The notes beneath the pieces are model-generated. The model had not been told where the DNA came from. It searched no databases and saw nothing but the letters and a program-made list of their open reading frames with translations. Of a DNA stretch of 13,420 nt, positions 1 through 6,872 are shown one piece after another. This stretch comes from an uncultured Burkholderiaceae bacterium. Lineage in GTDB: Bacteria > Pseudomonadota > Gammaproteobacteria > Burkholderiales > Burkholderiaceae_C. The position numbers and the translations under genes were made by a program. The stretch covers positions 1 to 13,420 of the forward strand of contig CALIDR010000078.1 of assembly GCA_938022295.1 (NCBI GenBank), in the 5' to 3' direction. Positions within the stretch are counted from its first letter, which is position 1. The number at the start of each line of letters is the position of its first letter.

Positions 1-309
1 AACGCGCTCGCCGGCGCGCTGCAGAAGGTCGGCGCGGCGACGAAGGCCGCGTGGGCCACCGGCGTGCCCGAGGAAGCGCTGGCGAATGCGACGCCGTACC
101 TGCAGGCCTTCGGCCACGTCGTGCTGGCGTGGATCTGGCTCGACGTCGCGCTGGCCGCACGTCGCCTGCCCGACGGCGCGCTCAAGCACGGCAAGCTCGC
201 CGCGGCACGGTACTTCTACGCCTACGAGCTGCCGAAGGTCGACGCCTGGCTCGCCGTCGTCGCCACGCGCGAGGCGGTGTGCCGGCAGCTGGACCCGGCC
301 TGGTTCTGA
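1..309 (+). CDS. Acyl-CoA dehydrogenase, C-terminal end (partial)
   Basis: This is the 3' end of a gene that begins before the window; frame 1 is open from base 1 to a TGA at 307-309, giving 102 residues. The text resembles the C-terminal helical domain appended to a subgroup of FAD-dependent acyl-CoA dehydrogenases (acetyl-CoA dehydrogenase C-terminal-like family). Examples are the segments PYLQAFGHVVLAWIWLDVAL and KLAAARYFYAYELPKVDAWL, typical of the last helices of 590-600 residue members. The family oxidises acyl-CoA to 2-enoyl-CoA, passing electrons to electron transfer flavoprotein. The catalytic domain is outside the window, so the substrate cannot be judged. It lies 13 bp upstream of a small membrane protein and starts the run of lipid-type genes seen here. 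A start inside this segment is rejected because the frame is open to the window edge. Confidence 0.82.
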   Translation, partial: NALAGALQKVGAATKAAWATGVPEEALANATPYLQAFGHVVLAWIWLDVALAARRLPDGALKHGKLAAARYFYAYELPKVDAWLAVVATREAVCRQLDPAWF

Positions 310-322
310 GCGGCGGCGGCGC

Positions 323-517
323 ATGAAGCCCATCACCGTCGAGACGCTGGCCTGGGTGCTGATCTACGGCGGCCTGCTCGCGCTGATGCTCGGCATCTTC
401 GTCGGGCGCGCGCACGTGCCGCTGGGCTGGACGCTGATCGCGGGCGGCGGCATCGTCGCGGTGGCCGGCGCGGTGCTGATCGTCGTACGCTCTCGCATGA
501 AGGACCCCGCCCGCTGA
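323..517 (+). CDS. Small two-helix membrane protein
   Basis: A 64-residue protein I do not recognise. It has two hydrophobic stretches, about residues 8-27 (starting near LAWVLIYGGLLAL) and 34-56 (LGWTLIAGGGIVAVAGAVLIVV), separated by a short polar turn with Arg29 and His31. It ends in a basic tail (RSRMKDPAR), which suggests an inner-membrane hairpin with the C-terminus in the cytoplasm. The ATG at 323 lies 13 bp after the stop of the acyl-CoA dehydrogenase. The upstream GCGGCGGCGG is only a poor ribosome binding site, so translation may depend on the upstream gene. Coding is supported by the regular hydrophobic pattern and the tight spacing between two real genes. The function is unknown. 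Confidence 0.62.
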   Translation: MKPITVETLAWVLIYGGLLALMLGIFVGRAHVPLGWTLIAGGGIVAVAGAVLIVVRSRMKDPAR

Positions 518-519
518 GC

Positions 520-533
520 CTGCGCCGGCGCAG
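520..533. repeat. Perfect 14-bp palindrome between genes
   Basis: CTGCGCCGGCGCAG is a perfect 7+7 dyad in the 42-bp gap before the first SDR gene. It could be an operator or a hairpin in the mRNA. In DNA this GC-rich, chance is also a fair explanation. No T tract follows, so it is not an intrinsic terminator. Confidence 0.35.
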
Positions 534-559
534 CGGCGTGACACCAGGAGACGCACCCC

Positions 560-1348
560 ATGAGCACCCCCGTCCAGCAGTTGTTCGACCTCACCGGGCG
601 CATCGCGCTCGTCACCGGCGGCTCGCGCGGCCTCGGCCTGCAGATCGCCGAGGCGCTCGGCGAGGCCGGCGCCAAGGTGATGCTGACCTCGCGCAAGGCG
701 GCCGACCTCGAGGAGGCCGCGGCGCACCTGAGCGGCAGGGGCATCGACGCGCGCTGGGTCGCCGCCGACTCGAGCGTGCCCGACGACATCCAGCGCGTCG
801 TCGGCGAGACGCTGCAGCGCCTGGGCCCGATCGACATCCTGGTCAACAACGCCGGCGCGACCTGGGGCGCCCCGGCCGAGGACCACCCGCTCGACGCCTG
901 GGACAAGGTGATGAACCTGAACGTGCGCAGCATGTTCCTGTTCTCGCAGGCGGTGGGCAAGGCGAGCATGATCCCGCGCCGCTACGGGCGCATCGTCAAC
1001 GTCGCCTCGATCGCGGGGCTGGCCGGCTCGCTCGACATGAAGTTCATCGCCTACGGCACCAGCAAGGGCGCGGCGGTCAACTTCACGCGCACGCTGGCCG
1101 GCGAGTGGGGGCCGTACGGCATCACGGTCAATGCGCTGGCGCCGGGCTTCTTCCCCAGCCGGATGACGCGCGGCGTGATCGCGCAGCACGGCGCCGACAA
1201 GCTCGCCGCCGCCGCGCCGCTGCGGCGCCTGGGCGACGACGACGACCTCAAGGGCGCGGCGCTGCTGTTCGCCTGCGCCGCCGGCAAGCACATCACCGGC
1301 CAGGTCCTCGCGATCGACGGCGGCGTCAGCGCCGTGCACAGCGGTTGA
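560..1348 (+). CDS. Short-chain dehydrogenase/reductase (FabG-like SDR)
   Basis: A 262-residue classical SDR, a soluble NAD(P)-dependent oxidoreductase. The Rossmann cofactor motif TGGSRGLG is at residues 19-26 and NNAG at 96-99. The catalytic Ser is at about 150 (in IVNVAS) and Tyr165-x3-Lys169 lies in YGTSK. The C-terminal motif TGQVLAIDGG is that of FabG-like, tetramer-forming members. Basic residues after the glycine motif (SRK, 44-46) favour NADP(H). The Ser-Tyr distance is 15 rather than the common 13, a small insertion. The ATG at 560 is preceded by AGGAG at 546-550. The gene lies 2 bp upstream of the thioesterase and is the first well-initiated gene of the cluster. Likely reaction: 3-hydroxyacyl or other alcohol to ketone interconversion; the actual substrate is unknown. 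Confidence 0.92.
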   Translation: MSTPVQQLFDLTGRIALVTGGSRGLGLQIAEALGEAGAKVMLTSRKAADLEEAAAHLSGRGIDARWVAADSSVPDDIQRVVGETLQRLGPIDILVNNAGATWGAPAEDHPLDAWDKVMNLNVRSMFLFSQAVGKASMIPRRYGRIVNVASIAGLAGSLDMKFIAYGTSKGAAVNFTRTLAGEWGPYGITVNALAPGFFPSRMTRGVIAQHGADKLAAAAPLRRLGDDDDLKGAALLFACAAGKHITGQVLAIDGGVSAVHSG

Positions 1349-1350
1349 GC

Positions 1351-1821
1351 ATGGACGCTGCGGCACGGCCGGGCTTTCCGCTGCGCATCCCGTTCGTCGA
1401 GCAGCTCGGGCTCGAACTGCACGCGTTCGGCGGCGGCCAGGCCGAGATCCGCGTCGACCTCGCCGAGGCGCACCTGAACTCGTTCGCGGTCGCGCACGGC
1501 GGCGTGCTGATGACGATGCTCGACGTCGCGATGGCGCAGGCCGCGCGCAGCGCGCTGGCCGACGACCCGCGGCAGGCGCCGGGCGTCGTCACCGTCGAGA
1601 TGAAGACGACGTTCATGCGCCCGGCCGAAGGCCGCCTCACGTCGCGCGGCCGGCTGCTGCACCGCACGGCCACGCTCGCGTTCACAGAGGCGTCGGTGTT
1701 CGACGCCGACGCCCGCCTGTGCGCCCACGCCACCGGCACGTTCAAGGTCGTGCGCGCGCTGGCGAGCCGCGCCCGCGCGCCGAAACCTCCCCCGCCCGCC
1801 GCACCGGAGACCCCCCGATGA
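1351..1821 (+). CDS. PaaI-family hotdog acyl-CoA thioesterase
   Basis: A 156-residue single hotdog-fold protein that would hydrolyse acyl-CoA or aryl-CoA thioesters in the cytoplasm. The family signature is visible: Asn43 followed by AVAHGGVLMTMLDVA (residues 46-60), with the HGG at 49-51 that binds the thioester and the acidic Asp58 on the long helix, then VTVEMKTTFMRPA (81-92) as the central strand. The last 20 or so residues (RARAPKPPPPAAPETPR region) form a proline-rich tail beyond the usual fold. The ATG at 1351 begins 2 bp after the SDR stop with no obvious ribosome binding site, which suggests coupled translation. Its stop overlaps the next start as ATGA (1818-1821). The substrate range is unknown. 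Confidence 0.88.
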   Translation: MDAAARPGFPLRIPFVEQLGLELHAFGGGQAEIRVDLAEAHLNSFAVAHGGVLMTMLDVAMAQAARSALADDPRQAPGVVTVEMKTTFMRPAEGRLTSRGRLLHRTATLAFTEASVFDADARLCAHATGTFKVVRALASRARAPKPPPPAAPETPR

Positions 1822-2846
1822 CCGCCCTCGTCAACCAGCAGATCGTGCTCGCCTCGCGCCCCGCCGGCGAGGCCACGGTCGACAACTTCCGCCTCCAGAC
1901 CTCGACCGTCGACCCCGACGCGCTCGCCGACGGCCAGGTGCTGGTGCGCATCCACTACCTGAGCCTCGATCCGTACATGCGCGGGCGCATGAACGAGGGC
2001 AGGAGCTACGCCCAGCCGCAGCCGCTCGGCGAGGTGATGATCGGCGGCACCGCGGGCGAGGTGATCGCCTCGCGCAACCCGAACTTCGCGGTCGGCGACC
2101 AGGTCGTCGGCATGGGCGGCTGGCAGCAGTACCAGCTCGTCGAGCGGCACCAGCGCGGCGTGCTGCAGAAGGTCGACACGACGCACGTGCCGCTGTCGGC
2201 CTACCTCGGCGCGGTGGGCATGCCGGGCGTCACGGCCTGGGTGGGCCTGCACACGATCGTCGAGCCCAAGGCCGGCGAGACGGTCGTCGTCAGCGCCGCC
2301 AGCGGCGCCGTGGGCAGCGTCGTCGGCCAGCTCGCGAAGGCGCGCGGCTGCCGCGCGGTGGGCATCGCCGGCGGGCCCGAGAAGTGCGCCTACGTCACCG
2401 GCGCGCTCGGGTTCGACGCCTGCATTGACTACAAGGCGCACGGCGACTTGAAGTCGCTGGCGCGGGCGCTGAAGGAGGCCTGCCCGGACGGCATCGACGG
2501 CTACTTCGAGAACGTCGGCGGCGTGATCCTCGACGCCGTGATGCTGCGCATGAACGCGTTCGGCCGCATCGCGATGTGCGGCATGATCAGCGGCTACGAC
2601 GGCCAGCCGATCCCGATGGCCAACCCGGCGCTGATCCTCGTGTCGCGACTGAAGGTGCAGGGCTTCATCGTCAGCGAACGCATGGACCTGTGGCCTGCGG
2701 CGCTGAAGGAGCTCGGCGGCATGGTCGCCAGCGGCCGGCTGAAGTACCGCGAGACGATCGCGCACGGCCTCGAGAACGCGCCCGAGGCCTTCCTCGGGCT
2801 GCTCAAGGGCCGCAACTTCGGCAAGCAGCTCGTCAAGCTTGTCTGA
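1818..2846 (+). CDS. NADP-dependent medium-chain oxidoreductase (CurA/LTB4DH-like)
   Basis: A 342-residue zinc-independent member of the MDR superfamily, related to leukotriene B4 12-hydroxydehydrogenase/prostaglandin reductase and E. coli CurA. These enzymes reduce the double bond of alpha,beta-unsaturated ketones and aldehydes with NADPH. Visible features are SLDPYMRGRM (49-58), the family's N-terminal substrate-lid signature, and GMPGVTAWVGL (134-144). The nucleotide-binding loop SAASGAVGSVVGQLAK is at 159-174 and ENVGG follows further on. No zinc-ligand cysteine pattern is present. GGAGA at 1806-1810 is a good ribosome binding site for the ATG at 1818, which overlaps the thioesterase stop. 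It probably detoxifies or saturates enone-type lipid products made in the same cluster. The name curA would be plausible but is not certain. Confidence 0.9.
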   Translation: MTALVNQQIVLASRPAGEATVDNFRLQTSTVDPDALADGQVLVRIHYLSLDPYMRGRMNEGRSYAQPQPLGEVMIGGTAGEVIASRNPNFAVGDQVVGMGGWQQYQLVERHQRGVLQKVDTTHVPLSAYLGAVGMPGVTAWVGLHTIVEPKAGETVVVSAASGAVGSVVGQLAKARGCRAVGIAGGPEKCAYVTGALGFDACIDYKAHGDLKSLARALKEACPDGIDGYFENVGGVILDAVMLRMNAFGRIAMCGMISGYDGQPIPMANPALILVSRLKVQGFIVSERMDLWPAALKELGGMVASGRLKYRETIAHGLENAPEAFLGLLKGRNFGKQLVKLV

Positions 2847-3307
2847 TGGCGATGCTGCACTGGGTCTGGGCGCGATTCGACGACCTGGGCGTGCGCGCCC
2901 TGTACGACGCCCTGCAGCTGCGCGGGCGCGTGTTCTCGATCGAGCAGCAGGCCGTCTACCTCGACACCGACGGTGCCGACGTCGCGAGCTGGCACCTGCT
3001 CGGCCGCGACGCCGCCGGCACGCTGCAGGCGTACCTGCGCCTCGTCGACCCTGGCGTCAAGTACGCCGAGCCTTCGATCGGCCGCGTGATCACGGCGCCC
3101 GAGGTGCGCGGGCAGGGCCTCGGCCGCCTGCTGATGGCCGAGGGCCTCGCCGGCGCCGCGCGGTGGTGGCCCGGGCAGGGCGTGCGCATCAGCGCGCAGT
3201 CGCGGCTGCGCCGCTTCTACGAGGAATTCGGCTTCGTCGCCGTCGGCGCCGACTACCTCGAAGACGGCATTCCCCACGTCGAGATGCTGCGCCCGGAGGC
3301 CCGATGA
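2846..3307 (+). CDS. elaA: ElaA-type GNAT N-acetyltransferase
   Basis: A 153-residue GNAT-fold protein that matches the ElaA family along its whole length. LYDALQLRGRVFSIEQQ is at residues 19-35, an acidic YLDTDGAD loop at 38-45, and the acetyl-CoA pyrophosphate loop RGQGLG at 88-93 within GRVITAPEVRGQGLGRLLM. RRFYEEFGF is at 122-130 and the terminal EDGIPHVEM motif at 139-147. The family transfers an acetyl group from acetyl-CoA; its physiological acceptor is not established. The ATG at 2846 shares one base with the oxidoreductase stop (TGATG), and its stop overlaps the aidB start (ATGA), so it is translationally coupled on both sides. There is little ribosome binding site upstream. Confidence 0.9.
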   Translation: MAMLHWVWARFDDLGVRALYDALQLRGRVFSIEQQAVYLDTDGADVASWHLLGRDAAGTLQAYLRLVDPGVKYAEPSIGRVITAPEVRGQGLGRLLMAEGLAGAARWWPGQGVRISAQSRLRRFYEEFGFVAVGADYLEDGIPHVEMLRPEAR

Positions 3308-4959
3308 GTCTGGTCACCCACGAAGTCACGAACCAGGTCCCGCCGCTGGCGGACCACGACGTCTTCGCCGCCAACCGCCCGCTGCGCGACGCGCTGGCGT
3401 ACCACCACCCGGGGTTCGACGCCGCGCACTTCGCGGCGATGGGCGTCGAGTTCGGCTCGGCGCCGATGCTCGAACACGCCCGGCTGGCCAACGTCCACCG
3501 GCCGGTGCTGCGCACGCACGACCGCTTCGGCCACCGCCTCGACCAGGTCGACTTCCACCCCAGCTACCACGCGCTGCTGCGCAGCGCACTGCGCCACGGC
3601 CTGCACGGCAGCCCCTGGGCGCGCGGCGCCGGCGCGCACGTCGAGCGCGCGGCGGCGTTCATGCTGTTCACCGAGTGCGAGCCGTCGGTGCTGTGCCCGG
3701 TGTCGATGAGCTACGCCGTGACGCCCGCGCTGCGCGCCAACGCCGGCGTCACCGAGGCGTGGATGCCGAAGATCGTCGCCACCGACTACGACCCGCGCTT
3801 CGTGCCGTTCCAGCGCAAGGCCGCGGTCACGCTCGGCATGGGGATGACGGAGAAGCAGGGCGGCTCCGACGTGCGCGCCAACACGACGCGCGCCGAGCGC
3901 GACGGCGACGACCCCTGGGGCGAGCGCTACCGCATCACCGGCCACAAGTGGTTCCTCTCGGCGCCGATGTGCGACGCCCACCTCGTGCTCGCGCAGGCAC
4001 CCGGCGGCCTGAGCTGCTTCTTCCTGCCGCGCATCCTGCCCGACGGCTCGGTCAACGCGCTGCGCATCCAGCGCCTGAAGGACAAGCTCGGCAACCACGC
4101 CAACGCGAGCAGCGAAGTCGAGTTCCACGATGCGCTCGCGTGGCGCATCGGCGACGAGGGGCGCGGCGTGCCGCAGATCCTGGCCATGGGCGCGCTGACG
4201 CGGCTGGACTGCGCGCTCGGCACCGCGGGGCTGATGCGCGCGGCGCTCACGCTCGCGCTGCACCACACGGCGCACCGCGCCGCGTTCGGCAGGAAGCTCG
4301 CCGAGCAGCCGCTGATGAAGAACGTGCTCGCCGACCTCGCGCTCGAGAGCGAGGCCGCCACCGCGCTCGCGCTGCGCGTGGCGGCCAGCGTCGACCGCAG
4401 CGAGCAGCCCGACCACCCCGAGCGCGAGCACGAGGCCGTGCTGCGCCGCGTGCTGACGCCGATCGCCAAGTTCTGGGTCTGCAAGCGCGGCAGCCACTTC
4501 GGCCAGGAGGCGATGGAGTGCCTCGGCGGCAACGGCTACGTCGAGGAAGGCGGCGAGGGCGTGATGGCGCGCATCTACCGCGAGATGCCGCTGAACTCGA
4601 TCTGGGAGGGCGCGGCCAACATCATGGCGCTCGACCTGCTGCGCGCGCTGCGCAGCGCCGACGCGGCGCCGGCGCTCGAACGCGAGCTCGCGCCCGCGCG
4701 CGGCGTGCACCCGGCGTTCGACCGTCTCGCCGAAGGGCTGCCGGCGCGCGTGGACGGCGCCGCCGACGAGATCGCCGCCCGCGCGCTGGCGCGCGACGTC
4801 GCGCTGCTCGTGCAGGCGTCGCTGCTCGCGCGCCACGCGCCGGCGCCGGTGGCCGAGGCGTACTGCCGCGCCCGCCTGTCCCAGGGCAGCGACGTGTTCG
4901 GCACGCTGCCCGCGGACCTGCCGTTCGACGCCCTGATCGAGCGTGCCCGCGGCCACTGA
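3304..4959 (+). CDS. aidB: AidB-type acyl-CoA dehydrogenase
   Basis: A 551-residue FAD protein closely resembling E. coli AidB (541 residues). RLANVHRP (60-67) and FHPSYHALL (84-92) lie in the N-terminal helical domain. GMGMTEKQGGSDVRANTTRA (178-197) and ITGHKWFLSAP with DAHLVLAQAPGGLSCFFLPR (211-243) form the flavin and beta domain. RLKDKLGNHANASSEVEF is at 257-274 and LTRLDCALG at 298-306. YREMPLNSIWEG (425-436) carries Glu435 at the position of the acyl-CoA dehydrogenase catalytic base. A C-terminal helical domain follows, which in E. coli AidB helps bind DNA. AidB is induced in the E. coli adaptive response to alkylation, but its biochemical role remains debated. No ada/alkB-type gene is adjacent; the neighbours are acyl-CoA enzymes. 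GGAGG at 3295-3299 precedes the ATG, which overlaps the elaA stop. Confidence 0.93.
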   Translation: MSLVTHEVTNQVPPLADHDVFAANRPLRDALAYHHPGFDAAHFAAMGVEFGSAPMLEHARLANVHRPVLRTHDRFGHRLDQVDFHPSYHALLRSALRHGLHGSPWARGAGAHVERAAAFMLFTECEPSVLCPVSMSYAVTPALRANAGVTEAWMPKIVATDYDPRFVPFQRKAAVTLGMGMTEKQGGSDVRANTTRAERDGDDPWGERYRITGHKWFLSAPMCDAHLVLAQAPGGLSCFFLPRILPDGSVNALRIQRLKDKLGNHANASSEVEFHDALAWRIGDEGRGVPQILAMGALTRLDCALGTAGLMRAALTLALHHTAHRAAFGRKLAEQPLMKNVLADLALESEAATALALRVAASVDRSEQPDHPEREHEAVLRRVLTPIAKFWVCKRGSHFGQEAMECLGGNGYVEEGGEGVMARIYREMPLNSIWEGAANIMALDLLRALRSADAAPALERELAPARGVHPAFDRLAEGLPARVDGAADEIAARALARDVALLVQASLLARHAPAPVAEAYCRARLSQGSDVFGTLPADLPFDALIERARGH

Positions 4960-4990
4960 CGGGAAACCACGAGACGAGGAGACGACGACG

Positions 4991-5896
4991 ATGAAGACCC
5001 TGCACGGCCGCACCGCGGTCATCACCGGCGCCGCCTCGGGCTTCGGCCTCGAGATGGCGCGCCTGGCCGCCCGCGAGGGCATGCGCGTCGTGATGGCCGA
5101 CGTGCAGCCCGAGGCGCTCGAGCTCTCGGCGCACGAGATCCGCGACCTCGGCGCGCAGGTGCTGCCGATGCGCGTCGACGTCTCGAAGGCGCCCGACGTC
5201 GAGGCGCTGGGCGCCGCGCCGCGCGAGCGCTTCGGCGTGCCGCACGTCGTCTTCAACAACGCCGGCGTCGGCGCCGGCGGGCTGATCTGGGAACACACGG
5301 TGCACGACTGGGAGTGGGTCGTCGGCGTCAACCTGATGGGCGTGGCCCACGGCGTGCGCGTGTTCGTGCCGATGATGCTCGAGGCGGCCCGCGCCGACCC
5401 GGCGTACGAGGGCCACGTCGTCAACACGGCGTCGATGGCCGGCCTGCTGAGCCCGCCGAACATGGGCGTCTACAACGTGACCAAGCACGCCGTAGTGGCA
5501 CTCAGCGAGACGCTGTACCAGGACCTCGCGCTCGTCACCGACCAGGTCACCGCTTCCGTGCTGTGCCCGTACTTCGTGCCCACCGGCATCCACCAGAGCC
5601 ATCGCCACCGCCCGGCGCACCTGCCGGCGCCCGCGCCCACGCGCAGCCAGCTGATCGCGCAGGCGATGAGCGAGAAGGCGGTGACGAGCGGCAAGGTGAC
5701 CGCGGCGCAGGTCGCGCAGGCCGTGTTCGACGCGCTGCGCGAGCGGCGCTTCTACGTCTACAGCCACCCGCACGCGCTGGGCAGCGTGCGCACGCGGCTC
5801 GAGGACGTCGTGCAGGGCCGCAACCCGACCGACCCGTTCGCCGACCGGCCCGAGATCGGCGCACAGCTGCGCGCGGCGCTGCGCGCGGCGGGCTGA
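4991..5896 (+). CDS. Short-chain dehydrogenase/reductase (second SDR)
   Basis: A 301-residue classical SDR with a C-terminal extension. TGAASGFG (12-19) binds the cofactor, Asp37 (in MADV) suggests NAD(H) preference, NNAG is at 89-92, and the catalytic set is Ser148 (in NTASMAG), Tyr161 and Lys165 (YNVTK). The Ser-Tyr distance is the normal 13. Residues after about 200 (HQSHRHRPAH onward) form a family-specific substrate region, and the tail carries RNPTDPFADRP. The subgroup is common in Burkholderiales and actinobacteria beside acyl-CoA dehydrogenases, but its substrate is not known to me. AGGAG at 4977-4981 sets the ATG at 4991, 31 bp after aidB. The sequence EALGAAPRERFG (71-82) has a proline in a normally helical stretch. 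The gene converges on ccmD with a 19-bp gap. Confidence 0.92.
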   Translation: MKTLHGRTAVITGAASGFGLEMARLAAREGMRVVMADVQPEALELSAHEIRDLGAQVLPMRVDVSKAPDVEALGAAPRERFGVPHVVFNNAGVGAGGLIWEHTVHDWEWVVGVNLMGVAHGVRVFVPMMLEAARADPAYEGHVVNTASMAGLLSPPNMGVYNVTKHAVVALSETLYQDLALVTDQVTASVLCPYFVPTGIHQSHRHRPAHLPAPAPTRSQLIAQAMSEKAVTSGKVTAAQVAQAVFDALRERRFYVYSHPHALGSVRTRLEDVVQGRNPTDPFADRPEIGAQLRAALRAAG

Positions 5897-5920
5897 CCCA
5901 GCCCCAGGGGTGCCGTCAGC
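5892..5920. terminator. Dyad spanning both convergent stop codons
   Basis: GCTGAC (5892-5897) and GTCAGC (5915-5920) form a perfect 6-bp inverted repeat that includes the SDR stop (TGA 5894-5896) and the ccmD stop (TCA 5916-5918 on the + strand). Inside it is CCCC-A-GGGG (5902-5910). It sits where a bidirectional terminator is expected, but there is no T tract on either side, so the function is only suggested. Confidence 0.3.
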
Positions 5921-6095
5921 GGGCGTCCGCTTCGTCGTCGCCGTCGGCAGCCGCGAGGTCGCGCAGCGCCCGCCACCGCGCGCGCAGCGCGAGCAGCTCG
6001 CCGACGATGACGAGTGCGGTGACGCCGAACGAGCCCCAGACGAACGGCGCGTGGCCGCCCATCGCGAAGAACTCGGCCGCGCTGCCCCAGGTCAT
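5916..6095 (-). CDS. ccmD: Heme exporter subunit CcmD
   Basis: A 59-residue single-pass membrane protein. The N-terminal part EFFAMGGHAPFVWGSFG (residues 8-24) is the CcmD signature, followed by one hydrophobic helix (about 19-37). After it comes a charged cytoplasmic tail rich in Arg, then Asp and Glu (RWRALRDL to DGDDEADAR). CcmD is a small adaptor of the CcmABC complex and is needed for release of heme-loaded CcmE from CcmC. Its ATG (6095-6093) overlaps the ccmC stop as ATGA. It is the last gene of the ccm run here; the next gene on this side is convergent. The small size and operon position make the identification firm. Confidence 0.92.
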   Translation of the reverse strand: MTWGSAAEFFAMGGHAPFVWGSFGVTALVIVGELLALRARWRALRDLAAADGDDEADAR

Positions 6096-6835
6096 GCCGC
6101 CGCCTCGGCCGGCTCGAGCTCGCGCCGCGCCCAGGCGGCGTGGCGCTCGCGCTCGAGGATGATCACGCGCACGCGCGTTAGCGCGACGGCGATGCAGTAC
6201 ATCCACGCCGCCAGCGCCATGATCAGCATGCCGGCGAGCATCACGGCAGCCATGCTCGGCGCGCGGGTCAGGCTCACCGAGGCGCCCTGGTGCAGCGTGT
6301 TCCACCACTGCACCGAGAAGTAGATGATCGGCACGTTGACCACGCCCACCAGCGCGAGCACGCCGGCGGCGCGGTCGGCGCGGCGCGCGTCGTCGATCGC
6401 GGCGTGCAGCGCGAGGAAGCCGAGGTAGAGGAACAGCAGCAGCAGCGTCGAGGTCAGCCGCGCGTCCCACACCCAGTAGGTGCCCCAGGTCGGCCGGCCC
6501 CACAGCGCGCCGGTCCACAGCGCGATGAACGCCATCCAGGCGCCGGTGGGCGCGAGCGCGAGCGCGAGCATCGACGCCAGGCGGGCGTTGAAGATCAGCC
6601 CGACCGCGGCCCACAACGCCATCACGAGGTAGACGAACATCGCCATCCACGCCGCGGGCACATGGATGAAGATGATGCGGTAGACCTCGCCCTGCTGGAA
6701 GTCGGTCGGGGCGACGAAGAAGCCGATGTACAGGCCCACCGCCGCGAGCACGGCCGCCAGGCCGGCGAACCAGGGGATCATGCGCCCGGCCAGCGCGTGG
6801 AAGCGCTGCGGGGCGGCGAAGCGGGTCCAGCTCAT
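6092..6835 (-). CDS. ccmC: Cytochrome c maturation protein CcmC
   Basis: A 247-residue polytopic inner-membrane protein (E. coli CcmC is about 245) of the heme-handling family. The periplasmic tryptophan-rich motif WGTYWVWDARLTS is at residues 117-129. The two conserved periplasmic histidines that ligate heme are His58 (in HVPAAW) and His182 (in WWNTLHQG), both at the expected places. Six hydrophobic segments can be traced, from FAGLAAVLAAVGLY onward. CcmC presents heme to CcmE and, with CcmD, forms the heme-loading module. The start MSWTRF at 6835 fits family length; the frame stays open upstream, but that extension is charged, proline-rich and overlaps the end of ccmB. A 37-bp gap separates it from ccmB. 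Confidence 0.95.
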   Translation of the reverse strand: MSWTRFAAPQRFHALAGRMIPWFAGLAAVLAAVGLYIGFFVAPTDFQQGEVYRIIFIHVPAAWMAMFVYLVMALWAAVGLIFNARLASMLALALAPTGAWMAFIALWTGALWGRPTWGTYWVWDARLTSTLLLLFLYLGFLALHAAIDDARRADRAAGVLALVGVVNVPIIYFSVQWWNTLHQGASVSLTRAPSMAAVMLAGMLIMALAAWMYCIAVALTRVRVIILERERHAAWARRELEPAEAAA

Positions 6836-6872
6836 CGGCCGCGCATTGTGCCGTCGCGGCGGGGGCGGGCCG

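Noticed and set aside
182..1366. A 394-residue - strand frame over the first SDR.
   Set aside because: It is a shadow of the SDR, whose cofactor and catalytic motifs are intact, and it has no recognisable fold.
3253..5463. A 736-residue open frame on the - strand opposite aidB and the second SDR.
   Set aside because: It is low complexity (Arg, Ala, Val, Asp) and lies across genes with clear family motifs. Long antisense frames are expected when third positions are nearly all G or C.
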